This document shows, one piece after another, positions 33,190 through 42,974 of a stretch of DNA of 64,000 nucleotides. Position numbers and translations under genes: made by a program. Where the stretch lies: positions 248,001-312,000 of the forward strand of contig NZ_JAHHZQ010000002.1 in assembly GCF_022606355.1 (NCBI RefSeq). Direction: 5' to 3'. The first letter of the stretch is position 1, and the number at the start of each line of letters is the position of its first letter. Below the pieces are notes generated by a model. The model was not told where the DNA came from. It ran no database searches and was given only the letters and a program-made list of their open reading frames with translations. Source of the stretch: Leifsonia shinshuensis (lineage in GTDB: Bacteria > Actinomycetota > Actinomycetes > Actinomycetales > Microbacteriaceae).

Positions 33190-34560
33190 ATGGGAATCGA
33201 AATCCAAGCCGATGCCCTCGCGCGCCTGCGCGAGCGCGTTCAGGGAACCGTCTACCTCCGCGGCGACGAGGGGCTCGCCGCCGAAGTCGCCTGCTTCAAT
33301 CCGGCCATCCGGCACGATCCTGACGTCGTGGTCGCCGTCGCAGACGAAAGCGATGTCGCCGAGGCCGTGCGCTTCGCGCGCGAGCACGACCTCCCGGTGC
33401 GCGTGCAGGCCACCGGGCACGGGTCGGAGTCGCCGATCGCAGGAGGGCTCATCGTCTCCACGCGGGCGCTCGACTCGATCGTCGTCGATGCTCCCGCACG
33501 CCTCGTCCGGCTCGGCGCCGGCGTTCGGTGGGCACCCGTCATCGAGCAGACGGCCCAGTACGGGCTCGCCCCGATCACCGGGTCCTCCACGAGCGTCGGG
33601 GCCGTCGGCTACACCCTCGGCGGCGGTCTCGGGCCGCTGGCCCGCACGCACGGCTTCAGCGCCGACTGGGTCCGTGGCTTCCGGGTGGTCACCGCCCAGG
33701 GCGACATCGTCACCGCCGATGCCGACTCGCACTCCGAACTCTTCTGGGCCCTGCGAGGAGGCAAGGGCGGCTTGGCGATCGTCACCGAGATGACGCTCGA
33801 GCTGGTCCCGCTCACCACGCTGTACGCCGGCAGCGTCTTCTTCGAGGGCGACGCCATCGAGCCGGCGTTCCGCGCCTGGGTCGACTGGGCTGCCGGTCTG
33901 GGCGAGGAGGCCACGACGTCCGTCGTGCTCCTGCGGATCCCCGATGTCGACGGGCCGCCTCCGCCCCTGCGCGGGCGCACGGTCCTCAGCGTGCGATTCG
34001 CCTACCCGGGCGACAGTGCGACGGGCGAGCGCCTCTTCGCTCCGATCCGGGAGGCCGCCCCCGTCTTCCTCGACGCCGTGGCCGAGATCCCGACGACCGC
34101 GGTCGCGAGCATCCACAACGACCCGGAGCAGGGATCGCCGTCGTGGATCCGGGGGTTCATGCTCGACGACTTCGACGCCGCCGACGGAGACACGCTCCTG
34201 GAGGTCGCCGGCCCGCGCGTCGACAGCCCGTTCCTCGCGCTCGAGATCCGGCAGCTGGGAGGCGCCGCCCGCCGCGACACCCCAGACGGCACCGCGGTCG
34301 GCGGGCGCGACAGCGGTTACACGCTGAGTGCGATCGCCGCCGATCCCACGACGTTCGACAGCGCCGCACCGGCTGCGGCCGAAGCGCTCTCACGCGCGCT
34401 GAAGCACCGCGTCTCCGCCGTCACCAACGTCAACTGGGCGTCCGACCTCAGCGACCCGTCGACCTTCGAGAGCGCGTGGCCGGCCCCTGTGTACGCCCGG
34501 CTCACCGAGGTGCGTGCCTCCTACGACCCCGATCGCGTGTTCGCGTTCGGGCCGAGCTGA
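33190..34560 (+). CDS. FAD-binding (PCMH/BBE-type) oxidoreductase
   Basis: A 456-residue flavoprotein. The PCMH-type FAD domain shows NPAIRHDPDVVVAVADESDVAEAVRFAREHDLPVRVQATGHGSESPIAGGLIVSTRALDSIVVD, then SVGAVGYTLGGGLGPLARTHGFSADWVRGFRVVTAQGDI, and the C-terminus has a BBE-like region. The bicovalent Cys typical of some BBE enzymes is not seen in the GGGLG segment (LGPLARTHG), while a His is present at VQATGHGSES, so mono-covalent FAD is likely. Substrate unknown; family members oxidise sugars or secondary metabolites. Confidence 0.85.
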   Translation: MGIEIQADALARLRERVQGTVYLRGDEGLAAEVACFNPAIRHDPDVVVAVADESDVAEAVRFAREHDLPVRVQATGHGSESPIAGGLIVSTRALDSIVVDAPARLVRLGAGVRWAPVIEQTAQYGLAPITGSSTSVGAVGYTLGGGLGPLARTHGFSADWVRGFRVVTAQGDIVTADADSHSELFWALRGGKGGLAIVTEMTLELVPLTTLYAGSVFFEGDAIEPAFRAWVDWAAGLGEEATTSVVLLRIPDVDGPPPPLRGRTVLSVRFAYPGDSATGERLFAPIREAAPVFLDAVAEIPTTAVASIHNDPEQGSPSWIRGFMLDDFDAADGDTLLEVAGPRVDSPFLALEIRQLGGAARRDTPDGTAVGGRDSGYTLSAIAADPTTFDSAAPAAAEALSRALKHRVSAVTNVNWASDLSDPSTFESAWPAPVYARLTEVRASYDPDRVFAFGPS

Positions 34561-34591
34561 GCCGCGCGCCGCTCTCCGCGAGCGGGCGTCG

Positions 34592-35143
34592 TCACTCGCT
34601 CCAGACGCTCGGGGCCTCCGCGCGCGTGGAGGGGAGTGCGGCGTCCGCTCCCCACTCCAGCAGCCATTCCGGAACGGTCATGTCGGTCGGGGTCGGTCCG
34701 ACCGCGTCGAGCAGCTCGGCGATCGAGACCACACCGCCTGACCGCTTCAGGAAGCGCCCGCGGATGAAGGCCTGGGTGTAGATCTCACCATCGACGGTGA
34801 ACCGCTGCTCCACATAGACGGCCTTCTCGTCGAAACCGAGGATGCGCGACTCAACGACGAACGGCTGCCAGAGCTCCAGCGACTTGCGGAACGAAATGGT
34901 CTCCGACGCGACGACGGGATACCAGCCGCGCTTCTCGAAGATCGCCCAGACCCCGTTCCGGCGGAGCAGGTCGAACCGTCCGATGTCCGCGATCGACAGG
35001 TAGACCCCGTTGTTCATGTGCTTGAGGATGTCGAGGTCGGTCGGCAGCACCCGGAAGCGGGTCCGTGCCACGTCCCAGTGATCGAGCCGCGGGCCGAACC
35101 GGGAGAGGAACGCGTGGAGCATCGTCCGGAAGATCATGTGCAC
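34592..35143 (-). CDS. Acyl-CoA thioesterase family protein (hotdog fold)
   Basis: A 183-residue hotdog-fold thioesterase. The diagnostic segment RFRVLPTDLDILKHMNNGVYLSIADIGRFDLLRRNG is near residue 28, followed by strands VVASETISFRKSLELWQPFVVESRILGFDEKAVYVEQRF. It resembles the 4-hydroxybenzoyl-CoA-type thioesterases with catalytic Asp in PTDLD. Start is GTG at 35143 or the internal ATG two codons later. It probably hydrolyses acyl-CoA or acyl-carrier substrates; the exact one is unknown. Divergent from the LysM lipoprotein gene. Confidence 0.85.
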   Translation of the reverse strand: MHMIFRTMLHAFLSRFGPRLDHWDVARTRFRVLPTDLDILKHMNNGVYLSIADIGRFDLLRRNGVWAIFEKRGWYPVVASETISFRKSLELWQPFVVESRILGFDEKAVYVEQRFTVDGEIYTQAFIRGRFLKRSGGVVSIAELLDAVGPTPTDMTVPEWLLEWGADAALPSTRAEAPSVWSE

Positions 35144-35229
35144 GCGGTCATGTTAGTGATCCGTCAACGCGACCTCATCTTCATTGTCGACGGCCTCCAA
35201 GCCCGCTAGGGTTCTTCGAGGGGGAAATC

Positions 35230-36144
35230 GTGTCGTTTCGAACAAACCACGGCCGTCGTCGGCTGTCGGACCATTCAGCACGCGCGCGGAGGGGCTGGGC
35301 GGCGCTCGTCGCCGCTGTGACCGTGGCTTCGCTGCTCACCGGCTGCGCACTCTTCGGCGGAGGCGCGAAACCGACCGCGTCATCGACCCACACCAAGACC
35401 CCCAAGCCGACGAGCACGCCGCTGGGCCAGAGCAGGAGCCTCGCGACGGTCACCCCCGTGCCCACGAGCACACCGGTCCCTGCGGCGACGCTGACTCCGG
35501 TGCCGCAGGGCACGGTCGTCGCGGAGGGCAACGTGGCGTCGCCCCTGGGCAGCATCCACTTCCATTACCGCATCGTCTCCAACGGCAACAACACGTACTC
35601 CGCCCAGTACACGAACTTCACGTCGACCGTCCCGGTGCCGGTGTCCGTCACCCTCATCGAGGTCGCGCCGAACGTGGGCGACGGGCTCACGTACCACGGC
35701 GTCGGCGATCACCTGCTCGGCGGCCCGACATCGGCGGCGCAATCGTCGACGGGGCTGATCGGTGACAGCCAGCCCTCCTACCTGGCCGCGCTGGTGACCT
35801 ATTCGTCGGCCGCCTCCTTCGACGGCGTGCCCCAGGAGCTCGGCCCCAACAAGGTCCTCGCCGTCAACACGGTCCACTGGTCGGTGCCGGTCCGGCAGTC
35901 GAACGTCCACCCGGTGGACGGCGGAGCCCGCACAAACGCGGCGGGAAGCGTCACGGCGAAGACCGCGAGCGGGGCACCCAAGAGCTACGAGGTCGCGCAG
36001 GGTGACACGACGACCGCCGTCGCCGATCGTTTCGGCATCCCGGTCGAGTGGCTCCTGTGGCTCAACCCCGACCTCCCCGGCGACGGCGGCAACCAGTTCC
36101 TGTACGCGTCGACGAAGCTGAACCTCGATCCCGACAGCCTCTGA
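35230..36144 (+). CDS. LysM-domain lipoprotein, unknown function
   Basis: A 304-residue predicted exported lipoprotein. The signal peptide is RARRGWAALVAAVTVASLLTGCALFGG with the lipobox LTGC near residue 38. A Thr/Pro-rich stretch follows (STHTKTPKPTSTPLGQSRSLATVTPVPTSTPVPAATLTPVP), typical of a wall-spanning stalk. A middle domain of beta strands is unassigned. A C-terminal LysM module (KSYEVAQGDTTTAVADRFGIPVEWLLWLNPDL) should bind peptidoglycan. GTG at 35230 is preferred because it begins the signal peptide. Divergent from the thioesterase gene. Confidence 0.85.
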   Translation: MSFRTNHGRRRLSDHSARARRGWAALVAAVTVASLLTGCALFGGGAKPTASSTHTKTPKPTSTPLGQSRSLATVTPVPTSTPVPAATLTPVPQGTVVAEGNVASPLGSIHFHYRIVSNGNNTYSAQYTNFTSTVPVPVSVTLIEVAPNVGDGLTYHGVGDHLLGGPTSAAQSSTGLIGDSQPSYLAALVTYSSAASFDGVPQELGPNKVLAVNTVHWSVPVRQSNVHPVDGGARTNAAGSVTAKTASGAPKSYEVAQGDTTTAVADRFGIPVEWLLWLNPDLPGDGGNQFLYASTKLNLDPDSL

Positions 36145-36162
36145 CCCGCCCCGCGTGCCGGT

Positions 36163-37962
36163 TCACCGCGGCAGCGGGACCTCCAGGATGCTCGGCCCGG
36201 GAGGCGGCGCCGAGAGCGCCTGATCCAGCTCGCCCTTCGTGCGGGCCACGCTGTGCTCCCACCCGTAGGCTCGCGCGAGCGCGGCCAGGTCCACCGATTG
36301 CGGCGTGTACAGCACTCGGTCGAATGCGTCGGCGGGAGCGGTCGCCGCGACTTCGAGGCCGTCGAAGATCGTGCCGCCGCCGTCGTTGCCGACGACGACC
36401 TGCAAGTGCGGCCGCTCTTCGCCCGGCGCGCCGAGCAGCGCGCCGACATCGTGCAGCAATGCCAGGTCTCCGAGCAGCACGCGGGTGACGCCCGACGCTC
36501 CGCCCTCCGCTCGTGCCGCCGCCGCGCTGGCGAGCGCGATCCCCGTCGCGGTCGCGATCGTTCCGTCGATTCCAGCGAGCCCGCGGTTGGAGTGGACCAC
36601 GACCTTCTTGCCGGGGACCAGCCGGTCGGCGTCGCGGATCAGCCGAGAGGCGCCGAGCACCAGGCGGTCATGAGGCCAGGTGTATCGCCACATCGCCTCG
36701 GCGAGCAGCGGACGCGTGATCGGTGCCCGCACGGCCGCCAGTTCTGCGCGCGCGAACGCGAGGGCGTCGGACGGCGCGTACGAGCGCGCCTTCTGCACGT
36801 CGGGGGCGGTGGCGGCCGGATCGGCGGAGCGCTCTGCCTCCTCGGTGAGCCTGCGGCTCGCGAACACCCAGCTGCCCACCCACGCGCGGACCTCCGGGCT
36901 CCGGAGGTCGACCGTCGCCGGAGCGCCCGCTCCCCCGACGACGCGGGCACGATGACCGGGGTTGTACGCCTCGGCACCGGTCGGGGCGACGACGATCACC
37001 TCGACGTCCGCGCGCTGCAGCAGTGAGGGGACCTCCCTGCTGAGCGTGGGATGTCCGAACACGATGGCCCGTTCGATGCGGCCGCCGAAGTCGTCCTCCC
37101 GGAGGAGGTCCCGGTACGCGACCACCAGTTCCGGCCCGAAGCGCGAGCCGCTCGACACCTCGGCGAGCAGCGGATACCCGCCGGCGCGCGCGAGGTCGGC
37201 CGCGGCGGCACCGGCGTCGGCGCCGGCGATGACCACGGTCAGTGGACCGTCCTCGAGCTCGATGACCGGTCGGCCCAGGGCGTCAGGTCCGGCGGTCGCG
37301 GGGAGTTCTCCGCGCTCGAGGCCGGCGAGGCGTGGAACGGCCACCGAGAGCGGTTCGCGGAACGCGACGTTGAGGTGCACGGGGCCGGGGTCGGCGGTCG
37401 CGGCTCCGACAGCCTCCTCCACCGCCGCGTGCGCGATCGACCGGGCTGCGTCCTGTTCGTCTGCGGCGCCGACCGGAGCGGGGATGTCACGCGTGGATCG
37501 CACCGCGGTCCCGTACAGCCCGTCCTGCCGAGTGGTCTGGTTGGACCGGATGCCGCGCAGCTCGGCGGGGCGGTCGGCGGTGACCACGATCATCGGAACG
37601 CCAGCCTCGTGGGCCTCCAGCACGGCGGGGTGGAGGTTGGCGGTCGCCGTTCCGCTGGTAGTGACGATGACCGTCGGTGCTCCGGTCTCCCGGGTGAGCC
37701 CGAGCGCCAGGAACCCGCCGACCCGCTCGTCGATGCGGACGTGGAGCCGCGCCGCGCCGGAGCGCTCCAGCTCGGCCGCGGCGAGCGCAAGAGCCTGCGA
37801 ACGGGAGCCGGGGCTCACCACGAGGTCGACGACGCCGGCCTCCACGAAGCCCGCCAGCAGGGCGAGCGCATAGTCGGTCGCTGGGCTGTCGACGCGCGGC
37901 AGTCGACCGGCTGTGCCGGCTTCGAGGTCCGCGGGCTCTTCCGAGACCCGCGGGTCACCCAT
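36163..37962 (-). CDS. menD: 2-succinyl-5-enolpyruvyl-6-hydroxy-3-cyclohexene-1-carboxylate synthase
   Basis: A 599-residue ThDP-dependent enzyme of menaquinone synthesis, joining 2-oxoglutarate to isochorismate. Visible motifs are [20 protein letters not shown] near the start, the catalytic Glu in [52 protein letters not shown], and the ThDP-binding [16 protein letters not shown] with [15 protein letters not shown]. It starts inside the last codons of the upstream PLDc_N gene (8-base overlap) and ends just after the LysM lipoprotein gene. Part of the dispersed men locus with menA/E/B and menC. Confidence 0.96.
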   Translation of the reverse strand: MGDPRVSEEPADLEAGTAGRLPRVDSPATDYALALLAGFVEAGVVDLVVSPGSRSQALALAAAELERSGAARLHVRIDERVGGFLALGLTRETGAPTVIVTTSGTATANLHPAVLEAHEAGVPMIVVTADRPAELRGIRSNQTTRQDGLYGTAVRSTRDIPAPVGAADEQDAARSIAHAAVEEAVGAATADPGPVHLNVAFREPLSVAVPRLAGLERGELPATAGPDALGRPVIELEDGPLTVVIAGADAGAAAADLARAGGYPLLAEVSSGSRFGPELVVAYRDLLREDDFGGRIERAIVFGHPTLSREVPSLLQRADVEVIVVAPTGAEAYNPGHRARVVGGAGAPATVDLRSPEVRAWVGSWVFASRRLTEEAERSADPAATAPDVQKARSYAPSDALAFARAELAAVRAPITRPLLAEAMWRYTWPHDRLVLGASRLIRDADRLVPGKKVVVHSNRGLAGIDGTIATATGIALASAAAARAEGGASGVTRVLLGDLALLHDVGALLGAPGEERPHLQVVVGNDGGGTIFDGLEVAATAPADAFDRVLYTPQSVDLAALARAYGWEHSVARTKGELDQALSAPPPGPSILEVPLPR

Positions 37963-38311
37963 CCCGTCGGCCGGCCTGGTCGTCTGGACCGTTGTCGTCG
38001 AGCTCGGCGAGCTCCTTCTCGAGCCGCTTGATGCGCTCTTCCTGGTCGTGGTCGACCCGGAGCTTGCCGAGGAACTCCGGGTCGTCGTCCGGAGCGCTGA
38101 CGCGTCGCGCCGACTCGGCTCTGGCGCGCCGGCCGCGGCCGACGAGGAACCAGAGGACCCCGCCGATGATCGGGAACAGGATGATGATGAGGAGCCACAC
38201 GGGCTTGGGTAGGCCACGCACCCGGGAACGGTCGAAGAGGGCGCAGTCTGCCACCGAATAGATGTAGAAAACCGCGGCTGCGACGCCGAGGACTATCCAG
38301 AGGCGAACCAT
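37955..38311 (-). CDS. PLDc_N-domain small membrane protein
   Basis: A 118-residue protein with two N-terminal hydrophobic segments ([25 protein letters not shown] and [27 protein letters not shown]) typical of the PLDc_N / cardiolipin synthase N-terminal domain, then an acidic-basic coiled tail ([16 protein letters not shown]). It has no phospholipase catalytic domain. In actinobacteria a similar gene commonly accompanies menD. Its stop overlaps the menD start, so the pair is co-expressed. Confidence 0.8.
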   Translation of the reverse strand: MVRLWIVLGVAAAVFYIYSVADCALFDRSRVRGLPKPVWLLIIILFPIIGGVLWFLVGRGRRARAESARRVSAPDDDPEFLGKLRVDHDQEERIKRLEKELAELDDNGPDDQAGRRDG

Positions 38312-38353
38312 GGCTACATCGTAACTCTCAGAGAGCGTGCCTAAGCTGGGAGG

Positions 38354-38749
38354 GTGAAGCGGATTCCCTCTTGGTTGACCTACACCGTGCTGCGCCTGGT
38401 GGTGTTCGTCGTGCCGCTGATCATCCTTCTCGTGATCGGCATCGTCTGGTGGGCTGCGGTCATCGCCGCTGCTCTGATCGGGCTGTGCCTGTCGTACATC
38501 CTGCTCAGCAAGCCGCGCAACGCGGTCTCGTCAGACCTGTACGCCGCTCGCCACCGCGACAAGCCGGCCCCCTCGGCCGACGACGAAGAGGACGCCGCGA
38601 TCGACGCAGCGCAGTCCGAGGCAGGTCACGTCCCGGGCGGGTCGTCCGAAGGTCCTGAGCCCGACGCGACACGGTCCGATGCAACGCGGTCCGACTCGAC
38701 ACAGTCCGAGGTCGAGCGGGGCGGTACCGCTTCCGGTCAGAAGGCGTAG
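38354..38749 (+). CDS. DUF4229-domain membrane protein
   Basis: A 131-residue protein with two membrane segments (SWLTYTVLRLVVFVVPLIILLVIGIVWWAAVIAAALIGLCLSYILLSKPRNAV) matching DUF4229, and an acidic, repetitive tail (ATRSDATRSDSTQSE). GTG start. Members commonly sit next to menaquinone genes in actinobacteria, with no assigned role. Divergent from PLDc_N; its 3' end overlaps the convergent menA 3' end by 13 bases. Confidence 0.8.
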   Translation: MKRIPSWLTYTVLRLVVFVVPLIILLVIGIVWWAAVIAAALIGLCLSYILLSKPRNAVSSDLYAARHRDKPAPSADDEEDAAIDAAQSEAGHVPGGSSEGPEPDATRSDATRSDSTQSEVERGGTASGQKA

Positions 38750-39720
38750 GCCGCGCCCAGCGCGATCGCCACGAGCAGCCCCGTGATGCTGGTGAGCTGC
38801 AGGGCGGTGATCAGCTCGCGCGGCGTCTTGCCGAACAGCGTGATGACGCAGGCGGGAAGGGCCGCGAGCAAAGCGAACATGCCGAACCACGCGAACGGGT
38901 AGAACAGCGCCAGCACGGCCAGGATGCCGAACGGCACCAGCAGGAACACGCAGAACACGATGCGCGAGGCCACGTTGCCGAGGAGGACGGCGAGCGTGCG
39001 CTTGCGCGCCTGCTTGTCGGGGCCGATGTCGCGGATGTTGTTCACCATGAGCACGGCGCACGCGATCAGTCCGGCGATCACTCCGCCGAACCAGGCCTCC
39101 TGGTTCACCGACCCGGCCAGCATGTAGGTCGTGCCGGCGGTGGCGACCAGACCGAAGAAGACGAACACGAAGACTTCGCCGAGCCCGTAGTAGCCGTAGG
39201 GACGCTTGCCGCCGGTGTAGAACCAGGCCGCCGCGATGGCCGCCGCGCCGACGATGAGGACCCACCAGTACTGCGTGAGCAGGACGAGGATGAGGCCGGC
39301 GACGGCCGCCAGTCCGAAGAACGTGAGGGCGACGGCGAGCACCTTCTTCGGTGCCGCCTTGCCCGACCCGGTGAGTCGGCCCGGTCCGACACGGAACTCG
39401 TCGGTGCCGCGGACGCCGTCGGAGTAGTCGTTGGCGTAGTTCACGCCGATCTGGAGCAGGACGGCGACCGCGAGGCAGAGCAGTGATCGCACAGGGTGCC
39501 AGATACCCACCCCCTCGATCACCTTGGCGGCCCCGACGCCGATGAGCACGGGCGCGACGGCGAGCGGGAGCGTGCGGAGGCGTGCACCGGCTATCCAGTC
39601 CGACGTCGTCGCCGGTCGCACCGCCGATGCCTTTGCCCCAGGGCGCCCGCTCCTGCCGCCACGTGGTCCTCGCGCCGGCGGTGGCGCCATCCGCTGCATC
39701 CGGGAGTTGTTCTGGCTCAT
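38737..39720 (-). CDS. menA: 1,4-dihydroxy-2-naphthoate polyprenyltransferase
   Basis: A 327-residue UbiA-family integral membrane prenyltransferase that attaches the polyprenyl chain to DHNA. It has an Arg/Pro/Gly-rich N-terminus, the first Asp-rich motif NYANDYSDGVRGTDE, then several transmembrane helices and the second motif NIRDIGPDKQARKRTLAV. Start MSQNNSRMQ at 39720 is preferred; later Met codons are possible. It is 26 bases downstream of menE and overlaps the convergent DUF4229 gene 3' end. Confidence 0.95.
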   Translation of the reverse strand: MSQNNSRMQRMAPPPARGPRGGRSGRPGAKASAVRPATTSDWIAGARLRTLPLAVAPVLIGVGAAKVIEGVGIWHPVRSLLCLAVAVLLQIGVNYANDYSDGVRGTDEFRVGPGRLTGSGKAAPKKVLAVALTFFGLAAVAGLILVLLTQYWWVLIVGAAAIAAAWFYTGGKRPYGYYGLGEVFVFVFFGLVATAGTTYMLAGSVNQEAWFGGVIAGLIACAVLMVNNIRDIGPDKQARKRTLAVLLGNVASRIVFCVFLLVPFGILAVLALFYPFAWFGMFALLAALPACVITLFGKTPRELITALQLTSITGLLVAIALGAAYAF

Positions 39721-39746
39721 CACAGAGCGAATCGTAACAACAACGG

Positions 39747-40952
39747 CTATGTCTCCGACGACGCGGAGCCGTCGACGCGCGCGAGACGTGCGGCGCTCAC
39801 GCGGTCGGGCTTGCCGTTGCTGAGGCGTGGCAGGTCGGCCACCGTGACGATGCGCGCGGGTGCGGCGGCGCGTCCCAGCTCCCGGACGACCAGGTCGCGG
39901 AGGTCGGCGATGCTGTCGCTTCCCGTCGCGACGACGACCGGCACCTGCCCCCATTCGTCGTCGTCCGCCGCGACCACGACCACTTCGCCGAGCGCCGGCA
40001 CCCCCCGGACGATGCGCTCGACGGAGTCGAGGAGCACCTTCTCGCCCCCGGAGATGATCACGTTGTCCGAGCGCCCGCGCACCATCACCCGCCCGTCGAC
40101 GACGTCGCCGAGGTCGCCCGTGCGATACCAGCGGACGCCTCCGTCTTCGTGGAAGGACGCCGCGGTCCGTTCGTCGTCGCCGACGTATCCTTCGGCCAGC
40201 GTCGGCCCGCTGATCTCGAGCAGACCGTCCACGGCGCGCACGACCGTCGTCCCGATGGGGACGCCGTCGTAGACGCAGCCGCCCGCTGTCTCGCTGGAAC
40301 CGTACGTGGTCAGGAGCCGAGCGCCGAGCGTCTCCGCGCGTTCGCGAAGGCGAGGATCGAGCGATTGGCCGCCGACCAGGATGCCGTCGAACCGCCGCAG
40401 CGCAGTTCCGGCCCCCCGGGCGCCCGCCTCTGCGGCTTCGACGACCCGCGCCAGCTGCACCGGTACGAGCGAGGTGTAAAGCTGATCGTCGTCGAGCTCT
40501 GCCGTCAGCTCGGCGAACCGCAGCGGGTCGAAATGCCCGTCGCCGTAGTACACCGGCTCCGTGCCCGCCGCGAGTGAGCGCACGAGTACCTGTGCCCCCG
40601 CGACGTAGTGCGCCGGAAGCGCCAGCAGCCACTGCCCCTGACCTCCCATGGCGCCGGCCGAGGCCGCCGCGCTCGCAAGAAGGGCGTCGACGGAGAGCGC
40701 GACCCGCTTCGGAACACCGGTCGACCCCGAGGTCTCGATGACGAGCGCGACATTCTGCGGCGCCCGGTCACCGTGCCCCGGCCACGCCTGCCGCTCCCCT
40801 GAAACGCCCTCCGCCGAAACACCCTGCGGTGAAACCCGCTCCGCTGTGCTCCGCGGAACGACCGCCGAACCCCCGTCGGTGAGCGCCGCACGAAGCGCGA
40901 CGTACACCTCGTCGGGCCGCCCCGCGTCGACCACCCGGTACTCCCGCGTCAC
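39747..40952 (-). CDS. menE: o-Succinylbenzoate--CoA ligase
   Basis: A 401-residue adenylate-forming ligase making OSB-CoA. The motifs VIETSGSTGVPKRVALS, TYGSSETAGGCVYDG, WYRTGDLGDVVDGRVMVRGRSDNVIISGGEKV and the Lys in SNGKPDRV are present. It is shorter than the roughly 480-500 residues of full-length acyl-CoA ligases, as usual for actinobacterial MenE, which lacks much of the N-terminal subdomain. GTG 40952 is chosen; the upstream frame would run into menB. It lies between menB (40-base gap) and menA (26-base gap), forming the operon menB-menE-menA. Confidence 0.93.
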   Translation of the reverse strand: MTREYRVVDAGRPDEVYVALRAALTDGGSAVVPRSTAERVSPQGVSAEGVSGERQAWPGHGDRAPQNVALVIETSGSTGVPKRVALSVDALLASAAASAGAMGGQGQWLLALPAHYVAGAQVLVRSLAAGTEPVYYGDGHFDPLRFAELTAELDDDQLYTSLVPVQLARVVEAAEAGARGAGTALRRFDGILVGGQSLDPRLRERAETLGARLLTTYGSSETAGGCVYDGVPIGTTVVRAVDGLLEISGPTLAEGYVGDDERTAASFHEDGGVRWYRTGDLGDVVDGRVMVRGRSDNVIISGGEKVLLDSVERIVRGVPALGEVVVVAADDDEWGQVPVVVATGSDSIADLRDLVVRELGRAAAPARIVTVADLPRLSNGKPDRVSAARLARVDGSASSET

Positions 40953-40992
40953 ACGCCCACCCCGCCGCCGAGAGCCGGCACCGCCGGCTCCG

Positions 40993-41904
40993 TCAGTACT
41001 GCCACGGGAACGGTGACCAGTCCGGCTCGCGCTTCTCGAGGAACGCGTCACGCCCCTCGACCGCCTCGTCGGTGCCGTAGGCCAGGCGTGTCGCTTCGCC
41101 CGCGAACACCTGCTGACCGACGAGCCCGTCGTCCACCGCGTTGAAGGCGAACTTGAGCATTCGGATGGCCGTCGGAGACTTGGTGAGGATCTCCTCCGCC
41201 CACTCGACGGCCGTCTCCTCCAGTTCGGCGTGGGGCACGACAGCGTTCACCGCTCCCCGTTCGTAGGCGCGCTGCGCGGAGTACTCCCGAGCCAGGAAGA
41301 ACACCTCCCGCCCGAACTTCTGCCCCACCTGGCGCGCGAAGTAGGCGCTGCCGTAGCCGGCGTCGAACGACCCGACGTCCGCGTCGGTCTGCTTGAACCT
41401 GCCGTGCTCCGCGCTCGCGATCGTGAGGTCGCAGACCACGTGGAGCGAGTGGCCTCCGCCGGCGGCCCAGCCAGGGACCACCGCGATGACGACTTTGGGC
41501 ATGAACCGGATCAGCCTCTGCACCTCCAGGATGTGGAGGCGACCGCTCCGCGCACTGTCGATCCCGGAGGCCGTCTCGCCGTCGGCGTACTTGTAGCCGT
41601 CGCGGCCGCGGATACGCTGGTCGCCGCCCGAGCAGAAGGCCCAGCCGCCGTCTTTGGGGCTCGGCCCGTTGCCGGTGAGCAGCACCACGCCGATGCGCGG
41701 GTTGGTTCGTGCATCGTCGAGTGCGGCATAGAGCTCGTCGACCGTGTGCGGGCGGAACGCGTTGCGCACCTCTGGCCGGTTGAAAGCGACACGCGCGATC
41801 CTTCCGGTGAGGTCGTGGTGGTAGGTGATGTCGGTGAGCGCCCCGAATCCCGGGACGTCCTTCCACACCTCGGAATCGAAGAGCTCTGATACTGCCGAAG
41901 ACAT
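40993..41904 (-). CDS. menB: 1,4-dihydroxy-2-naphthoyl-CoA synthase
   Basis: A 303-residue crotonase-fold enzyme that cyclises OSB-CoA. Landmarks are DITYHHDLTGRIARVAFNRPEVRNAFRPHTVDELYAALDDAR, the oxyanion-hole segment CSGGDQRIRGRDGYKYADG, VVPGWAAGGGHSLHVVCDLTIAS, KQTDADVGSFDAGYGSAYFARQVGQKFGREVFFLAREYSA and the C-terminal FLEKREPDWSPFPWQY. These are strongly conserved in MenB. It is first of the menB-menE-menA operon and divergent from menC, 57 bases away. Confidence 0.97.
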   Translation of the reverse strand: MSSAVSELFDSEVWKDVPGFGALTDITYHHDLTGRIARVAFNRPEVRNAFRPHTVDELYAALDDARTNPRIGVVLLTGNGPSPKDGGWAFCSGGDQRIRGRDGYKYADGETASGIDSARSGRLHILEVQRLIRFMPKVVIAVVPGWAAGGGHSLHVVCDLTIASAEHGRFKQTDADVGSFDAGYGSAYFARQVGQKFGREVFFLAREYSAQRAYERGAVNAVVPHAELEETAVEWAEEILTKSPTAIRMLKFAFNAVDDGLVGQQVFAGEATRLAYGTDEAVEGRDAFLEKREPDWSPFPWQY

Positions 41905-41961
41905 GCCCCAAGCCTACGATCGTGCCGATCCCGGCGGAGGCCCGCGTGCCAAACTTGTGGA

Positions 41962-42954
41962 ATGCTGGCGCACCTCGACGACCTGTTAGGGACGGCTCGC
42001 GTCGTCCAGCTCCCGATGCGGGCGCGGTTCCGCGGAATCACGCTCCGCGAGGCCGTTCTCTTCGAGGGGCCGGAGGGCTGGACTGAGTTCTCCCCGTTCG
42101 TCGAGTACCGCGACGAGGAGGCCTCTGCCTGGCTGCACGCCGCCATCGACTTCGGATGGCGCGCCCAACCCGCTCCACTGCGGGAGCTGATCCCGGTCAA
42201 CGCGACGGTGCCCGCGGTCGCCGCCGAGGCCGTGGCGATGATCCTCGACCGCTACCCCGGAGCACGCACGGCGAAGGTCAAAGTCGCCGAGCCGGGCCAG
42301 ACGCTCGCCGATGACATCGCTCGCGTTCGAGCCGTCCGCGATCGGCTGGGGCCGGAGGGGCGCATCCGGATCGACGCGAACGCCCTGTGGAACGTGGACG
42401 AGGCCGAGCACGCCATCCACGCGCTTGCCACATTCGACCTCGAGTACGTGGAGCAGCCGTGCGCGACCGTCGAGGAACTCGCCGAGATCCGCGCCCGCAC
42501 GCGCTACATGGACATCCCGATCGCCGCAGACGAGAGCGTTCGCAAGGCGAGCGATCCGCTCGCCGTGGCCCGCGCCGGTGCTGCCGACCTGCTCGTGATC
42601 AAGGCGCAGCCGCTCGGCGGAGTTCACGCGGCCCTCCGGATCGTCGCCGAGGCCGGCCTCCCCGTCGTCGTCTCCAGTGCGTTGGACACCTCCATCGGCA
42701 TCGCGATGGGCGCTCGGCTGGCGTCCGCGGTCCCTGCGCTCGACTTCGATTGTGGACTCGGTACCGTGGCGATGTTCGAAGAGGATGTCGCGGTGGAGCC
42801 GATCGTTCCGGTGGATGGCGCCATCCGTGTGGAGCGCCCGGAGGTCTCGGCTGCTCAGCTCGATCGGCTCAGCGCACCGGCGGACCGCCGTGACTGGTGG
42901 CTCGATCGCGTCCGCCGCTGCTACCGACTGGTCGAACGCGCGACGGCGCTCTGA
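41962..42954 (+). CDS. menC: o-Succinylbenzoate synthase
   Basis: A 330-residue enolase-superfamily OSB synthase. The catalytic KxK is KVKV in ARTAKVKVAEPGQ, the metal ligands are in RIDANALWN, YVEQPCA and IAADESVR, and the second Lys is in LLVIKAQPLGGV. The N-terminal capping domain is short, as in actinobacterial MenC (GWTEFSPFVEYRDEEA). It converts SHCHC to OSB. Divergent from menB; convergent with the HAD-IIA gene 20 bases away. Confidence 0.95.
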   Translation: MLAHLDDLLGTARVVQLPMRARFRGITLREAVLFEGPEGWTEFSPFVEYRDEEASAWLHAAIDFGWRAQPAPLRELIPVNATVPAVAAEAVAMILDRYPGARTAKVKVAEPGQTLADDIARVRAVRDRLGPEGRIRIDANALWNVDEAEHAIHALATFDLEYVEQPCATVEELAEIRARTRYMDIPIAADESVRKASDPLAVARAGAADLLVIKAQPLGGVHAALRIVAEAGLPVVVSSALDTSIGIAMGARLASAVPALDFDCGLGTVAMFEEDVAVEPIVPVDGAIRVERPEVSAAQLDRLSAPADRRDWWLDRVRRCYRLVERATAL

Positions 42955-42974
42955 CGCCGCCCGCGGCAGGCCGG